Assembly (NCBI GenBank): GCA_000507305.1
Contig: DF241136.1
Span: forward strand, 1-64,000
From: Breviolum minutum Mf 1.05b.01
Lineage: Eukaryota > Sar > Dinophyceae > Suessiales > Symbiodiniaceae
DNA length: 64,000 nt
Direction of reading: 5' to 3'
Below are positions 25,501-38,130 of this stretch, one piece after another. The translations under genes were made by a program, and so were the position numbers. Each line of letters begins with the position of its first letter. Position 1 is the first letter of the stretch. Below the pieces are notes generated by a model, which worked only from the letters and a program-made list of their open reading frames with translations, was not told where the DNA came from and ran no database searches.

Positions 25501-25990
25501 AATTGAAAGAACACGAGTGCTTCCCTCGTTCAACCATTTGATGAATAGACCAAGTCACAATAGTCTACCTCTGTCAGCAAACTCTCAGCCCATCTGTCTT
25601 GAGCTGCTTGAAAGTTTGCTGGCATGGCAAAGGCTGTCAGAAACGTCCCCGCGGGAGACCACCACGGCAGCTTTGGCCGGCTGTTGAAATGAGCAAACGT
25701 CAGGTTGAAACCTATGCAAAAGATGCAGCAAGCAACTTGAACCACCATGAATCATCAAGGTGCAAAAACATCATGAGACCTTCAAACATCTAAGTCCCTT
25801 CAAAGAGTATAGCTGCCCATTGACAACATTGACACCGTAATTACGGGCACTATCACCTTTAATGGCAAACCCGGATCTCCTGGGAGGTGAGTTGCAAGGC
25901 CAAAAAGGCTTTGCGATCGCCTTTGTTGATCGCACCACCCTCCGCTCCATGGGGTACCAGTGACAAATGCACCAAGACCTTAGGGATCGC
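19503..25990 (-). CDS. BTB-BACK domain protein, multi-exon
   Basis: Five consecutive exons join in phase: 25282-25184, 25085-25051, 24920-24819, 24640-24530, 24283-24176. The first reads like a BTB core (DAVAILGEDE, then VRALVATLSPPLRAALYG); the third gives DAFDVMLRSACHL and AARLYLI; the fourth EALEQHCLEYL with the BACK-type Cys. A BACK-like stretch follows near 23.86-23.94 kb (SQLIKLDVLDINEERLW). Such proteins usually act as adaptors for cullin ligases or as oligomerising scaffolds. Upstream exons are likely at about 25885-26000 and 25569-25680. Downstream exons are likely at 23218-23316, 22575-22725, 22220-22310, 21960-22110, 21790-21890, 21690-21740, 20750-21075 (VELTFGREGSMWTCKFRR) and 20450-20580. 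The terminal exon ends HFEDETLGTS with TGA at 19505-19503. The 23316 exon starts MTSPIEKRAKTDV, so a second gene could begin there. One donor (exon 24819) is GA. Confidence 0.6.
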
Positions 25991-25999
25991 TGGAATTGT

Positions 26000-27240
26000 A
26001 CCTTTTTTTCTATGAACAAAAAATAATGGTTGAAAACAATCATGACTCGGAAAAAATAAAAACATCCATCATCCACATCTTTTGAAATGTGAATCATAAA
26101 ATATTGTCAACGTGAAAATCTTATACGAAGGACGCATCATGTGACATCACAGAACCTTTGAGAGCTTAATGATCTCTCATATTCTTAAGTTCCAAATCAT
26201 GTCAATCCGATTACTTGTTGCTATTACAATTCTTGACAATAGGCAGGATCACAAATCCCAAACTCACAGACCTCCGAAAAGCTTAGACAATTTCTTGTCA
26301 TCACCCTCGTATCCTTCCATAAATTTCCCTATGAATTATAGCAGTCAAATCCTGCCCGAGCTCCAACGCCGTCCAGCAAAATGCTTTTTTTTTCTAAAGA
26401 AACATCATGCGTTGCACGACATGATTGGTCGCACTTTTGTGCATCACGCTTCTTTGTAGAGATTTTTGGGATTCATGATTTCCTGGGCAGGCCACAATTT
26501 CAAAAAAGTAGTACATCAAGGCGTGGGAGTTGTACATAGTTGCGCTTTCTATTTTCAATTGGTGTTGTTTCGTTGGGCACTTTATATCCATGTGAGGTGA
26601 ACTAATGTGAAACATAGACTATGAACCATTGTATTGTACTAGTATAGACAATATTTATGTTTAGACTGTATTTGTACTGGACTTTGTAACTAAATCTACC
26701 CAAACCACTTGGTATGAGGTCATCTGGGGTCAATCTTGCAGAGATTCATATAGACTACAGTGTAACAGTGTAAATATACATGTATAATCATATATACTGT
26801 ATATACACGTATTTGTATCCAAACATATAAATGTGCACATTGAATACAGTATCTATCCGTGTATGTATGTGTATGCATACGTGTATGTATGTGTATACAT
26901 ACGTGTATGTATGTGTATACATACAATATATACACATATGTTTACACGGATTGTAATTTTGCTGGCACCAATATGCTCTGCATTCTATGATCGACACTTC
27001 CGTCGGTATATTCTTCACACAACTTTGTCCACCTTTGATTTGACTTCCAACAAGGTTCATGTCAAAGCATGTGAACGTCAGTTTTGAAGACTCTCAGTGT
27101 CACAAACGGAATCAGGAAATAGGCTTCATCTCTGCAAAGTCATGGCGACATCAATTTACTGGAACATGAATGGATATCCATGGGAATCTTTGGACCCGAA
27201 GATGTATGATCTCCAGGTTTATAGGCTTCCTTTTTGACCT
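26000..27240. other. AT-rich stretch without a recognised gene
   Basis: A possible short minus-strand exon lies near 26340-26380, but support is weak. The rest is AT-rich and includes the simple repeat at 26848-26946. Confidence 0.3.
26848..26946. repeat. (GTATGT/ATACAT)n simple repeat
   Basis: Alternating GTGTATGTAT and ATACATAC blocks form short inverted repeats able to fold back on themselves. Confidence 0.85.
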
Positions 27241-27361
27241 ACCAAGAGTGATTCACTGAATCCTGAACACCCCAACCAAACTGCCCAAGTGATTCCGGAT
27301 GAGCCAAGGTCTCTAAGATGAGGTCAGGATTTTGTCGTATCACTGCCACTAAACCAACCTT
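27240..27361 (-). CDS. Exon of an unassigned protein
   Basis: The minus strand reads GLVAVIRQNPDLILETLAHP followed by ESLGQFGWGVQDS, after an AG|G acceptor near 27361. A donor lies before or within the GGTTGGGGTG region. Codon pattern is convincing. The family is not recognised, and it may be the 3' part of the membrane-protein exons that follow to the right. Confidence 0.5.
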
Positions 27362-27420
27362 AGATTCGCAGGGATTCGCAACGTGGCAACATGGTGCCTA
27401 AGAAAATTACAGAATACAAA

Positions 27421-27525
27421 GGTGAAACTCCCTGAAATATAGGTGAAACTCCCTGAAATATAGGTGAAACTCCATGAAACATAGGTGAAACTCCCTGAAA
27501 TACAGGTGAAACTCCATGAAATATG
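27421..27525. repeat. 21-bp minisatellite, five copies
   Basis: The unit GGTGAAACTCCCTGAAATATA is repeated exactly five times at 21-bp spacing with a few substitutions (CCC to CCA, ATA to ACA). Because 21 is a multiple of three, the minus frame gives a 7-residue repeat (SFTYISG-like), but the block sits between exons and is probably intronic. Confidence 0.95.
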
Positions 27526-28479
27526 GCTGAAGAAACAAGTATCAACCGCGTTTTCCATAGATCTGGAGTATAATTACCACTATCGAATATCATTTCGACA
27601 CTTCCAATGACTTCAACCTGCGAAATTGTTCCAATAACTCGGAGCCACCCATCTAAATGGCTTCAAGACACTGTGATGAAGACTTTGAACATCGTGTTGG
27701 CCCATGGAGCTTCAAGACATTTCAGCCAAAACCAAAAGAGGAGGCCACTACCCTCAGGATTTGCAAACACATCAGAAACTTGCAAGTTTCAGAAGCAGCC
27801 AACGAGAAATCAACAAAAAAATATGCCAAAATGCAGACTGAAGATGTTGGAAGAAGAAGTCGTGCAGTATTCGAAACAACTTCGGAATGCAATTTCGTTT
27901 CATGGCTGCCTTGGATTCCAATCTGCTTCTTGAAACCTACTAGAGCAACAGGTTGGATAGAAAATTGAAGGATAGAATGAACAAAGAAAAAGTTGGAAAA
28001 ATGAGTCTCCTCTTCAATAGATCTATATATGTTAAGTATTGTCAATTTCCCTATTGTGGCTGCCAGTCTCCTTTTCTAGCGTTTGAACTCCAAGAATCTC
28101 CCAACCTGCAAAGCTGATGAAAAGTGCCAGACATGTAGTAACAGGATAAATCAAAATTCATATTAAATCCCTAAATCAACGAAAACTCCCCAGGTTTTCC
28201 CCATTGAACTAAATGATGTCTGTCAACTGTCAACATCTGTTTTTCATCTCCCAGGAACTCCTCCACTGATGAGGCTTGGAGCATCCAAGATCAAACCCAA
28301 AAGAATGCTGCAGCTAAAGGTTCCTGCTTGCAGGGTGTGAAATGGCAACAACAATCTCCAAAGTCATGGAAACAATCACGAATGATCACAAATAAACCTT
28401 GCTAATTTCAGGTCGCTTCTTCCCAATAGTTCCACATTTTGTGATTGTTGGAGCTTGCCCCCTTTCAACTCATGGTTTC

Positions 28480-31400
28480 TAGATACTTCAATTTGACTTG
28501 GGACTGAGGTCATCGTTTCCTGCCTATTACAGCGCCTTGCCGACCAAAGGAGGATCTCGTCTGCGATTGGCCCAATGAAAGTAGCAGCATGGCAACGAGG
28601 CCAACAATATGTCCACAACACATAGCGCCAAGGGTCATATAGTGCAACCTTCAGCAATTTGGAAATCTTCACAAGTTCATTTTGTATCATGTTGTATGGT
28701 TAATGGTTGGCTTTGAATGGCGTTATGATGTCTATATCTTTTTGTATCAAGCAACTGCCAATGGCGAAGGTGATGCTGAAAAGCATTGAATGAAACATCG
28801 GAAAAATCATCGGACAACAAGATGTTCAGGAATCTTTCTATGATAAGAGATGCAACTCAAATTTCTCAGTGCTTAAAGAACTCTTAGATCCAGCGTGACT
28901 TTTCCTGCTTCTAATACGATCTGGGAATCTTTCAAAAGAAACTATACCAACTGGAAAACAGATGGCACGACTCCTATGTGTTGCAATTACTAAGTCACCT
29001 TTGGGGAGTTGCGCCATCTACTTTCACTACGGTGTAATTGTTGGCGAAAGGTCAGAGGCAATGTGGAAATCTACTGGAAATCAGAGGAATCTATCATTCA
29101 ACATGATGTGTCTCAGTGAAAAATAGTGGATGCAAACTGTGGCGTCTCCCAAATGGGCAATTTAAATATACAATGGTTCATATAATGAAGTCATCATTTC
29201 AACTCATTTCATGGCTTAACAAACAACCCCCGCCCCAACGTACCCCCCAAGAAAATAAGGGTTTTATAAGCCCTTATCAAGCCCTTAAAGAGACCGTATT
29301 TCTGGCGGAGGGGGTACGCTAGGCGGGGTTGACAGTATCTTCCAAAAGGTTGATCCCAGAAACTCCCGAAAGGCCAGCTGCGAGACCAGCATGATGAAAA
29401 CCTCAGCATGTTTGTTTTCTTTGCAAGGCATGGGCGTTTGGGATTTGGAAGGTTGCTTGAGATATATTGAGATTGTGGTACTGAAACCAAATTCCAACAA
29501 TCCAATGTCAATATTTGATGAATATTGAACATCAGTTTCATGACAACAATCCAATGACAAGAGATTTCATAAAGTGTCTGGCTGTGTATAAGTACACAAA
29601 TGATACATATTGTCATGAAGCTTGTGTATCCACAAGTGATCAGTGTTTACAATACATCTACTTGTGATTGTAGGGAGTTCCACACAACTTTACAAAGCAA
29701 GTGAGGTGGAAAAATCATGAAAACTCGGTGACGTGACACTACGGTGAGTCCAACCGAACAGAAGTTGGGCTACTCTAAAATGCATCTGAGAAGGCCAGTG
29801 TATATAGAAGTTTCTAGAATTAAAGAATCAAAATCCAAAATTCAAATATTTCTCGAAACGGCAACAAAATCAACTAAATCACATGAGTGAGAGGTGGTTT
29901 TCAACCTATACTGACTCCCTTGAAACATGAAACAAACACAATTTGCACACAAAAATCAACATTTTGCAGCCAACCGGTGGTCTTTGGGAAAACGCCATGG
30001 AGCTGAAACCAAGGCCAGCCTTTTGGATAAGGTCCACATCAATATCAAGGCATCGTGCGGTGTGGCATCTTTTGCAGATTCACCTGAAGATTGGGGGATG
30101 GATGGGGATTGTATACACCCCGGAAGATGAACATAGAATCTGAAAATGATGGTTTGGAAGATGATTTTCCTTTACAAATGGGTGATGTTTTGGTTCCATG
30201 TTAATCTTCCGGAGTGCAAGGACTTTTTGAGGGAAAACAGAATTTGCAATAGTACAAACTATGGTCATTCAGAATTTTGTCACGTAACAAATCATTAAAT
30301 TACCAAAATGAAAGCAGTAGGATCAATTCAAGACCTATATTGAATTAATACAGTGAGTCATAATATATTGGAATGCAATACAATACATGACAGTGTAATA
30401 TATCATAATATAATACAATATGCTATGGAGCAAACACACGCAAACTTTGAGGTTCTTCAATGTTTCTTTCTTGGTCCCACAACGTTTCAAAGAGTTTACA
30501 TAACCTTCTCCGTGCTCATCAAGTCACTATCGAAGGTGTCTGTAAAGGGGTCCAGCTCGGACCAAAGCCACAATAAGGAACAAGCAAAGGCCACCATTGT
30601 GAGGAATCCAGCCATCGCATCCTAAGGTAGGTGAGATTTGTAGCTAGACTGGATGATGTAAACAAAACGATCCACTTTACGATGTGTCCTTTCCTTCTCA
30701 TGTGTGAAAGAAACGGACAGGTAATTTTGGAATTTCAAAAGTCGCGAAGAGTGAACCTATATAATTACTTGATGCAGACTGTTTCTCAACAAAACTCAGC
30801 ATTTCATCCTATGAATTCGTATGATTGTCGTGCAGTCCTGGTGCACTCGCGCCGCGGCAGCCCAAACCAAAGCATGTAAGGAAGCACTGAAGAAGCCCGG
30901 AGATAAAGCCTTGGACGAAGATGGGTAGATGTAGGTGGAGCAGAAAGGCATGAAAACAAATCGTTTGTAATTTGTATATTTCAACTGACTTCAAAGTTTT
31001 TTAAATGTCATTTCAAAGCAGCAAGTTTTGTATACATATGTCTTGCCACCTGGATGACGGCTCAAATTTGAGTCCAAAGTAACGGAATTGCACGCTCGAA
31101 GCCACTCGAGCCAAACCCGTTCACCTTCGCGGCAAAAAACAACACAACTCGACTGTGGCCTGAATGTACAAAGGCCTCATGCTTTACATTGAATGTGAAT
31201 GGATATGGTACGGTTTAAAATTAGGAACCAGAAACATCCAGAAACTATGAAAATAGTACTTGTGGAAATTGTTTTAGTGAACACTTCATCATTTATCAAA
31301 CCTAAAGATGTTTAAGAAGTGTCCTCTTGCTTTCCATCTTGGACCAACGTCTGGGGATCTTTTGGTCAAAACTGTTTGGGCAAGGAGTCCCAGGTCAAAT

Positions 31401-31690
31401 AAGATTCAGACTGATTCAGACTCATCATCAAAGAATCTGAGAAGCACCCTCCATTTGCGGTTCCATGGACCCGGCAATGGTTGATCACATTCATATTAGC
31501 TATGCACATGTAATGAGATCTACAGTATATACATGTATATTCTAGGCCCTTTCCTTTCCACATTTTATCCACCCATCTCCCATTTCTCAGTGATTACATG
31601 CCGCCGGGTGGACCGCAGTCATTTCGCTGTCGAAGCGTCCCAAAGGCCACGTGAGACACCTCGGGGTCGCGGAGGATCGTTTTGTACATC
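28480..31690 (-). CDS. Exon series with hydrophobic segments, unassigned membrane protein
   Basis: Probable exons, high to low: about 31610-31690 (VMYKTILRDPEVSHVAFGTL), 31085-31160 (CREGERVWLEWLRACNSV or an overlapping hydrophobic frame), 30510-30620 (AMAGFLTMVAFACSLLWLW, then ELDPFTDTFDSDL), 30000-30095 (DALILMWTLSKRLALVSA), 29355-29420 (VFIMLVSQLAFREFLGS) and 28520-28660 (a hydrophobic GHIVGLVAMLLLSLG frame is possible). All follow AG acceptors and have compatible donors. Several are long enough to span a membrane. I do not recognise the family and cannot prove that they form one gene with the exons at 31.9-36.7 kb. Confidence 0.4.
29224..29331. mobile_element. Single inverted-repeat element with C-rich ends
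   Basis: The left end CAACCCCCGCCCCAACGTAC and the right end, read as its complement CAACCCCGCCTAGCGTAC, form terminal inverted repeats of about 24 bp with a few mismatches. The element is 108 bp and contains a second internal palindrome (AAGGG...CCCTT). Only one copy occurs in the window. Confidence 0.65.
30114..30218. mobile_element. MITE family B, copy 1
   Basis: Ends are TACACCCCGGAAGATGAACAT and the complement of CATGTTAATCTTCCGGAGTG. The interior (GGTTTGGAAGATGATTTTCC) is inverted relative to the copy at 48400, so the two copies lie in opposite orientation. Confidence 0.75.
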
Positions 31691-31879
31691 ACCTGTTTTT
31701 GTTGCACATGGAGATCGAACAAACCAAGAATGAACACCTGATTTACCTGATTTTGACATATCTTGACTTGATTTTCGGAACGTCTTTTGATTTCAAAAAT
31801 CCTTGGGATGTACCAAGATTACCAACCTTTATCTGATTTGGCCCAAATCTGCTCCGCCCATTGCAAAAAACAAGAGACC

Positions 31880-34800
31880 ACAAAGATACCTGCAGCATTG
31901 CGACCCCACATTTGGCCAGAAACTTCCTTGGCAGTTGAGCAGTGATCAAACCCTTATGACATTCTATTATACTGGTGGGTTGATAGGGATCCTTGTAATG
32001 GCTTATTATGATCCCTATAGAAATGGGTAGTATAGCCCCCTGTATAGCCCACCCAGTCTGTTTGGGACGTCCACTTTGGAATTGAGTTTCAACAAATGAG
32101 GGCCATCTGCCTAATTGAAACCACTATTGAGATTCGGAATCCAAAGCTTTGAAGAAGAGGAAACCCTTAAAGCTAAACTCACCGGACAAGAATCCCTGTT
32201 TGCCGTTTGCCCTACCGAATGAAGCCCTGATCATCACGAATATGTACTGTTTTGCAGAAACTGCTTGTGAAAAAGGGATCAATGGTCAAATATTCAAAGC
32301 CTTGGCCATCATCTCACACCCTCTGAGTAAGGAGATGCTACACCTCCCATCAAATACATTCCTCAATACGAAGTGGAATTTGGCCAGAGGATGAAGGACC
32401 TACAAATATGTGTCAAATGTCCGTATTTCCAGAAGGACCCATTTGGTAATTCCCACTATCACTGTGGGAAAAGTGTAAACTATAGCTGTACTTGTTTTAT
32501 CCCAAACTGTCATTTGTCGCTGGAGATCGACATACCGGGTTCGGTTTCATGAACCAACCATCGCCAGCCTAGATTAGGAACCCCAAACAAATCCACTCAA
32601 ATCTCTTGATCTTGGTCACCAAAATTCAAAATGGGTATGTGCATTTCAGATTGCATGCCTTCGGTCAAACGTGACCAAACCATCTGTCCGTGTCAAGTGG
32701 ATTTTCTCTCAACTGCAGATATGCTATCCACCATTCCATAGGACCATAGGATCAATGAAGGTCTATGAGGTTCAGTAGGGTTAAGCCATGCATCTTGATT
32801 TATTCACTTAGGGCAAGTGATACCCTTTATGGCTTCACCAACCTCCACCCCTTAACTTCAGCAAAATCATCCAAATTCCTGGCGATGACACCGCACAGAA
32901 ATGACCTCAGTGCAATGGTCAACCCAAGATGTTGGCAAAAACACTGGCACTAAAAGGCAAAGGTCTTGAAGGCGGAAAACAAAACAAAAAAACAGAACAA
33001 ATCACCTTTGAGATTGAGGGCAATCTCGGCGTTTCGGTATTCAAATTTCCGAGATACCTCACCAACCCCAGAAAAACTTTTTAATCAGAGTTTTACCCTC
33101 CAGAAAAATATCTTTCTGGGGGAAATCTGTCTCCGGTTTTGGAACTATTAAAATCACCGGATCTCAACAGCCGGGTGATTGATTTGAACCCTGTTTGCCA
33201 CCAAAAGAATTTGGTATGTATGAGATTCTACGAGCACATATGTATGATATGTATATATCTCACAATATGTTGTTTCCATCATAGGTCCGTATACTATGTT
33301 CACAAATGGTCATATCAAAATCTTCATCGGAGAATTATCAGGAATCGTCCATAAAACTAATCATTAATCTCTACATAATATATATATATAGTAGTATCAT
33401 ATTATCTTAACATCTTCTACGTCTACCCTCGGCCACTCCGCCTTTTCTTTGTTGCTGCCCGGCAACGCTAGGTAACCCAAGACTTCCAGCGGCTGCGAAT
33501 GTCGTGTGAGCAAGGCCAAGAAATTATGAAAACTCAACCAAGGCAAATAGCTGGAAAGCAATAGTAATGGAAACCTCATTGACATCTTGAATGATGAGGG
33601 TTAGTTGATTGACTGATTGAGTAAAATTCCATGAACAACCCAAATACACACATTTGTTCAAAAAACGATTTGTCTGTCTACATGTACATACAAAATGTGG
33701 TATCATAATGTGTAAACTTAGAGAATGCTCCTCTGGATTTGGGATGCATATCGAAACAAATGTACCAAATCGCTGATGTTCTTTCCGCATATAGAAAAGC
33801 TCCACCACTCTTTCGGAAAATATTGCAAGGGGATAATATGTCCAATCCCTTCACTATCACCAACATCCCACTCTAGGTTGCAACTCTCACGAACATATTG
33901 AATGTACCCATACCCTTGGCTTCCCAATACCAGTCAACATCTTAACATACGTACATATAACATATATATATATACATATCATACATACCTATAGATCGTA
34001 TATAGTATATCTTGTCATAGTACGCACAGAATTAGATAGCGAGAACAAACTGGCCAGTTAGCAGTATACTTAGGAACCACAGCAATACAGCATTCATTGT
34101 ATTACCAACCCAAACACTGCACTATTAAGGGGAAATCCCAAAAAGTCACCATGCATGTTCATTGTTTACCTGCGGTTGATTCGAATCCAAACACCTGTGT
34201 GCATCTTCTGTGACTTGTGTTCCAATCACGTTCCAATCCGATGCAATTCCAATATGGACCATCCTGAGAACCCATTTAAGTTTGACAATTGGACCATCCA
34301 AAACCACCATTTCAGACCACTTGAATGCGGAATAAAATGCTTTACAAGAAGCGCATAGAACGCCACGAGCAATGCATATGTGCCCACCCGATCGTAGATG
34401 GTCCTCTTACTCTGGAAGCGGTCGTTGAATTCTGCCATCAAATCCTGGGAAGTTTCAATCGACCCGTCCGACCAAAAAGCAACGAGGTCTCTTCGTCAAT
34501 TAAAAGGAGACATTGCGGAACCTTACGCATTTACAAATGGATCCTATTCATACACTGCTCGGAAAATGAAACTTACTTAAACATAGTTTTGTGCAACCAG
34601 GTCGCATCAAAATCTATCTCTTTGGTTGCAAAGCGGTTCTCTACATTTCCGCATTCCTTCTGGACTGGCTCGAGACCTGTGATGTTTCTCACCGTCTCAA
34701 AGGCTTCAAAGAAAGGCTTGGGTGTAGCCACCAAATACCAATGCGCCGCCACAGCCACGGAAGGGACCAGCAAATGCCATGGGACAGTTGAGATCATCTT

Positions 34801-36110
34801 GTCGCATCTAGCTTGTCTTAAAAGTGCTGGATGTTTATTTGTGTTGTAGTTTTTCTGGAAGAAGTATACTGTGAAAGTGGATTGTTCCCTTCATATTCAG
34901 CATCAAAAAGGATCAAAAAGGAATAGTTTGATGATTGATGCTTCCATTATTCTTGATAATTGCTTTGTGAGGCAAATCCAGCGCACCTTCAATAGATGAA
35001 GCACTTGATCAACTTGGAATCTAAAACAAAAGAAACTGGTGCCACTTTTGTGTGTGTGTCACTCATTCCAAGCGAAATTATAGCGTACATAAATATATGC
35101 GTGAATCATATCATATAAATTTGCAGCAAGACTCCCCTGACAAACATTGGCTTGAGTTGTGATTGCACTTCGTGCGTCGATGGACAATGTAGGGAAAATG
35201 TGAGGGAATGCATGGAATGCATCCAACATCTCCGAACACTGGCACCATACTGTTGATGGAAAAAATCCTGCAACACCTGACATGTATGAAACACTGTAAA
35301 TAATGCGATATTTACCATATCAACTGGTGCAGGATTAACAACAATTATTGAATTCAAATAATCAAACCACGACTGTCACCAAGCTTACTCACAGTCTGTT
35401 TGGCAGCGCTTGGTGTTGTTGATTATAGGGGCTGATTCGCGACCCTTCCACTATGCGTTGAATCACTAGTGTCGCATTCCATGCTGGCGAATTGCTTTTT
35501 TGGCGTTCCTTTGCTGCTTCGAAACTGCCATCAGAAAAACGTGTTGTTAGCATGCCAAACACTGTGACGGGAAGGAGTTTCTTATACTCCCAGTACCATG
35601 CATACAAGGCAAGGTCACGAATAATTTTGTACCTTCATTCCACCTAGCCGGTCCACTTTTAGATGTGCAACTCCTTAGACTCTTATGCCTAAAACACTAA
35701 ACCATGTACTCGACCCATCTACCTGGTCCTTCCAAGGCCTACTTTGACATTCAACCCGTTGAGCAAAAACACCGTCAGCATACTTTGACATGACTGAATA
35801 GTCGATGATTAACAATTTATACCGTCAGTTGCAGTGAATCAGTTGATGTATCACATACTAACCATAGGAGATTCATGGATTAATATGCGCTTAAACAAAA
35901 AGTGGAACCAAACAACCTACAGTTTATCAGGGCAACCTGAACAAAACAGACATTGTAAATTGTGACCATTCAAATCCTGGGCGATTTGGTGAAGCAGATT
36001 TTTCGAAGGTTTACCGAGCTCTCCGACGTCAGAGTCACCTAAGGAGATGTGCAGCGCATGTGCCACAGGTGGCACATGTGGACCTTGGATACAATCTGAC
36101 CATTTCTGGA
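31880..36110 (-). CDS. Exon series of an unassigned membrane protein
   Basis: Probable exons, high to low: 35990-36110 (HALHISLGDSDVGELGKPS), 35395-35525 (FEAAKERQKSNSPAWNATL), 35130-35235 (MLDAFHAFPHIFPTLSID), 34700-34800 (HLLVPSVAVAAHWYLVATP, donor GTGAGA), 34325-34500 (IETSQDLMAEFNDRFQSK and YDRVGTYALLVAFYALLVKH, a membrane helix), 33720-33890 (HIIPLQYFPKEWWSFSICGK), 33400-33530 (FLALLTRHSQPLEVLGYLAL), 33010-33062 (SRKFEYRNAEIALNLK), 32190-32262 (KQYIFVMIRASFGRANGK), 32290-32395 (KFHFVLRNVFDGRCSISLL) and 31890-31930 (KFLAKCGVAMLQ). Codon pattern is strong. Loops between helices look extracellular in part (an N-x-T site in AWNATL). I looked for polycystin, TRP and ABC motifs and found none that convinced me. 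Confidence 0.5.
31971..32057. repeat. Imperfect palindromic element
   Basis: ACTGGTGGG and, further in, ATAGGGATC pair with GATCCCTAT and CCCACCCAGT on the other side. It is a possible short foldback element with one copy here. Confidence 0.45.
35247..35347. mobile_element. MITE family A, copy 2 (right end eroded)
   Basis: The left end TACTGTTGATGGAAAAAATC matches the family. The interior contains ATATCAACTGGTGCAGGATT, but the terminal CTTCCATCAACAGTA is missing, so the right arm appears deleted. Confidence 0.65.
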
Positions 36111-36152
36111 TGACAACTTGGATAAATTCACTCACAAAACATGCCAATATAC

Positions 36153-36185
<33 letters not shown>

Positions 36186-36574
36186 TCATATAATATGTAT
36201 ATAGCTTCAACATCTTCAATGACCTCTCAAATGAAGCATCAGGAACTAGTGGAAACAATTGTCTCAAATCCTTTCAGGTTCACTGCAAGAGTGTTAAAAC
36301 ATGTGGATGATCGATGCCTGTTTGTCCGCTGTCATCCCTGTCATGGTCTACAAAAAACTTCCATGATGCATCTGGTTCAATCATTATATGCATTCATAAA
36401 CACATTGTACATACAAATACATATGCAACCCATTCTATTCATCAGTCGATGAGCAATATGCAAAGTAATAAGTATATATTTCATAGTTCATGGATGACGA
36501 CTCCTGCCTGCAAAGTTGTTGCATGAACAAAGTGAACAAAGCAGCAAATCCCAACAAAAACATCATCTACTGAA

Positions 36575-38130
36575 TCAAGGATTTATCACTTCAATATGGA
36601 TGCCAAGATACTTGTCAGTGCTCCTGAATCGAGCTGCTGGAAAGCTTCTTCGTTTTGACGCACTGCGTTCTTCACGTAGTTGGTAAAACCTAAATGCGAA
36701 GATCAATCTGAACACTGAGACATTGCACCTGCTACTTTGTAGAGGTACATGCTGCATTTGTTCATGATAGGAATCCACATCCAACAAAATTCCATCAATG
36801 TCCAGTCCCGGCTATCATACTGTTGGAAACATGGCTTTGGAACATACAGCTTCTTAGCTATGCTTAAAACATCTTAACATGACGCTCAACCCGAGAATCC
36901 TGAAATGCTTCAGCTGAGAAATCAGGGACTACTTCGGTATACAAAACACATCTGCCTTGTAAGATCACGCGGATAAAACAAGCTCACAACCTCTAAACAT
37001 GTTGTATACAATAATAAGGAAAAACTTAGTGGTTCCGGTCGCCAAGAAACGTTGTCGATCTTCTTTGCCCATTAAGTCATTGAAGCTTCCTGACGTCTCC
37101 ACTTTTTTTCCCAAGAACAGCTCAAGCCCTTTCAAATCGCTGCCACCTTCCTTAGTGGTTTCAACTCTGGCCAGGTAGCTCCGAAGACACTGTGCTAGAA
37201 TGCTTCGCTATATAAGAAGAAAGAAATGTGCCGTGCTACGATATGAACTTGTGATGTTTTGCTTTGCGACAATGCACTCCTACAAATGATCCTGATCCTT
37301 CCTTTCCAACTGCATCTATCTGATTTTCCCATGTGGTCACCAACCTGAAATATCCCGGTCAGTTGTATCTTCCAACATTTGCTGCAAGGATCTGGCAAAT
37401 GACAAATTCCTTCCACCGTCACTGCACAGGGTACCACATGATCGAAGCTGCCCCGTAGGAGTGAGACAAAGGCTACACTGACCTGGGATGGAAGGTTGTC
37501 CCTTGCTGTTTTGGAAGGCCCTTTGCTGATTTTACGACCATTTGATCGAGATTGACATATCAAGATCTTAGCCGAAACCTGGCCATTTGCACATCACCAC
37601 GCCGGTTAAATCCTTCAACATCAATATTGTTTGAATCATCTTTAGGCTCCAAATGTCACACCAATTGTGGTGCAAGATGCGTAGTGTAACATGTTTCAAC
37701 TCACAGCCATTTCCGCCAAGCAGCTCCACGCAATCTTCCCACCAGCCTGACCGGAAGCACACGGGCCATCTATGACAAGTTGTGGACATGCTTGGTGAAT
37801 TGTTTGATTTTGGTACTTGTATAACAAAGCAATATCTTTTATACATCTATACTATATCTATACTATATGTCTGTATATTCATCATAAATCTTGTCATCAC
37901 CTGCTTCCTAAAATGCTCGTACTCCAAAATCTTGAAGAAACTGTTTTTAAAGTAGATATGAGCTTCAAAATGACCAGCATCTTCACCAGAGTTGAAAACC
38001 ACCAACTAACTAGATGTGATATGAATTTACTATCTACAATCCCTCTCAATTTTGAGATAACCAGGTAAGTTTGTAGACCCCGTCCAAAGACTTCTCCTGA
38101 CGCTTGACCGCAGCTCAAATGGAAAGTTCA
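36575..38130 (-). CDS. Exon series, unassigned protein
   Basis: Probable exons: 38080-38130, 37910-38010 (FNSGEDAGHFEAHIYFKNSF), 37350-37440 (GRNLSFARSLQQMLEDTTD), 37040-37195 (CLRSYLARVETTKEGGSDLK and FNDLMGKEDRQRFLA) and 36590-36689 (GFTNYVKNAVRQNEEAFQQL then DSGALTSILASILK). Each begins after AG on the minus strand and has an in-phase donor candidate. They encode soluble, charged sequence with amphipathic helices. A segment near 36300-36350 reads DHDRDDSGQTGID, loosely like an EF-hand loop with the last acidic residue missing. The family is unknown; this may be the N-terminal part of the protein encoded at 31.9-36.1 kb. Confidence 0.45.

Noticed and set aside
32149-32394. Plus-strand 81-residue frame (Lys-rich start)
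   Set aside because: Minus-strand exons with a good GTGAG donor occupy the same bases.
36300-36350. EF-hand
   Set aside because: DHDRDDSGQTGID has spaced Asp residues, but the acidic residue at loop position 12 is missing and there are no flanking helices of the right type; kept only as a remark.
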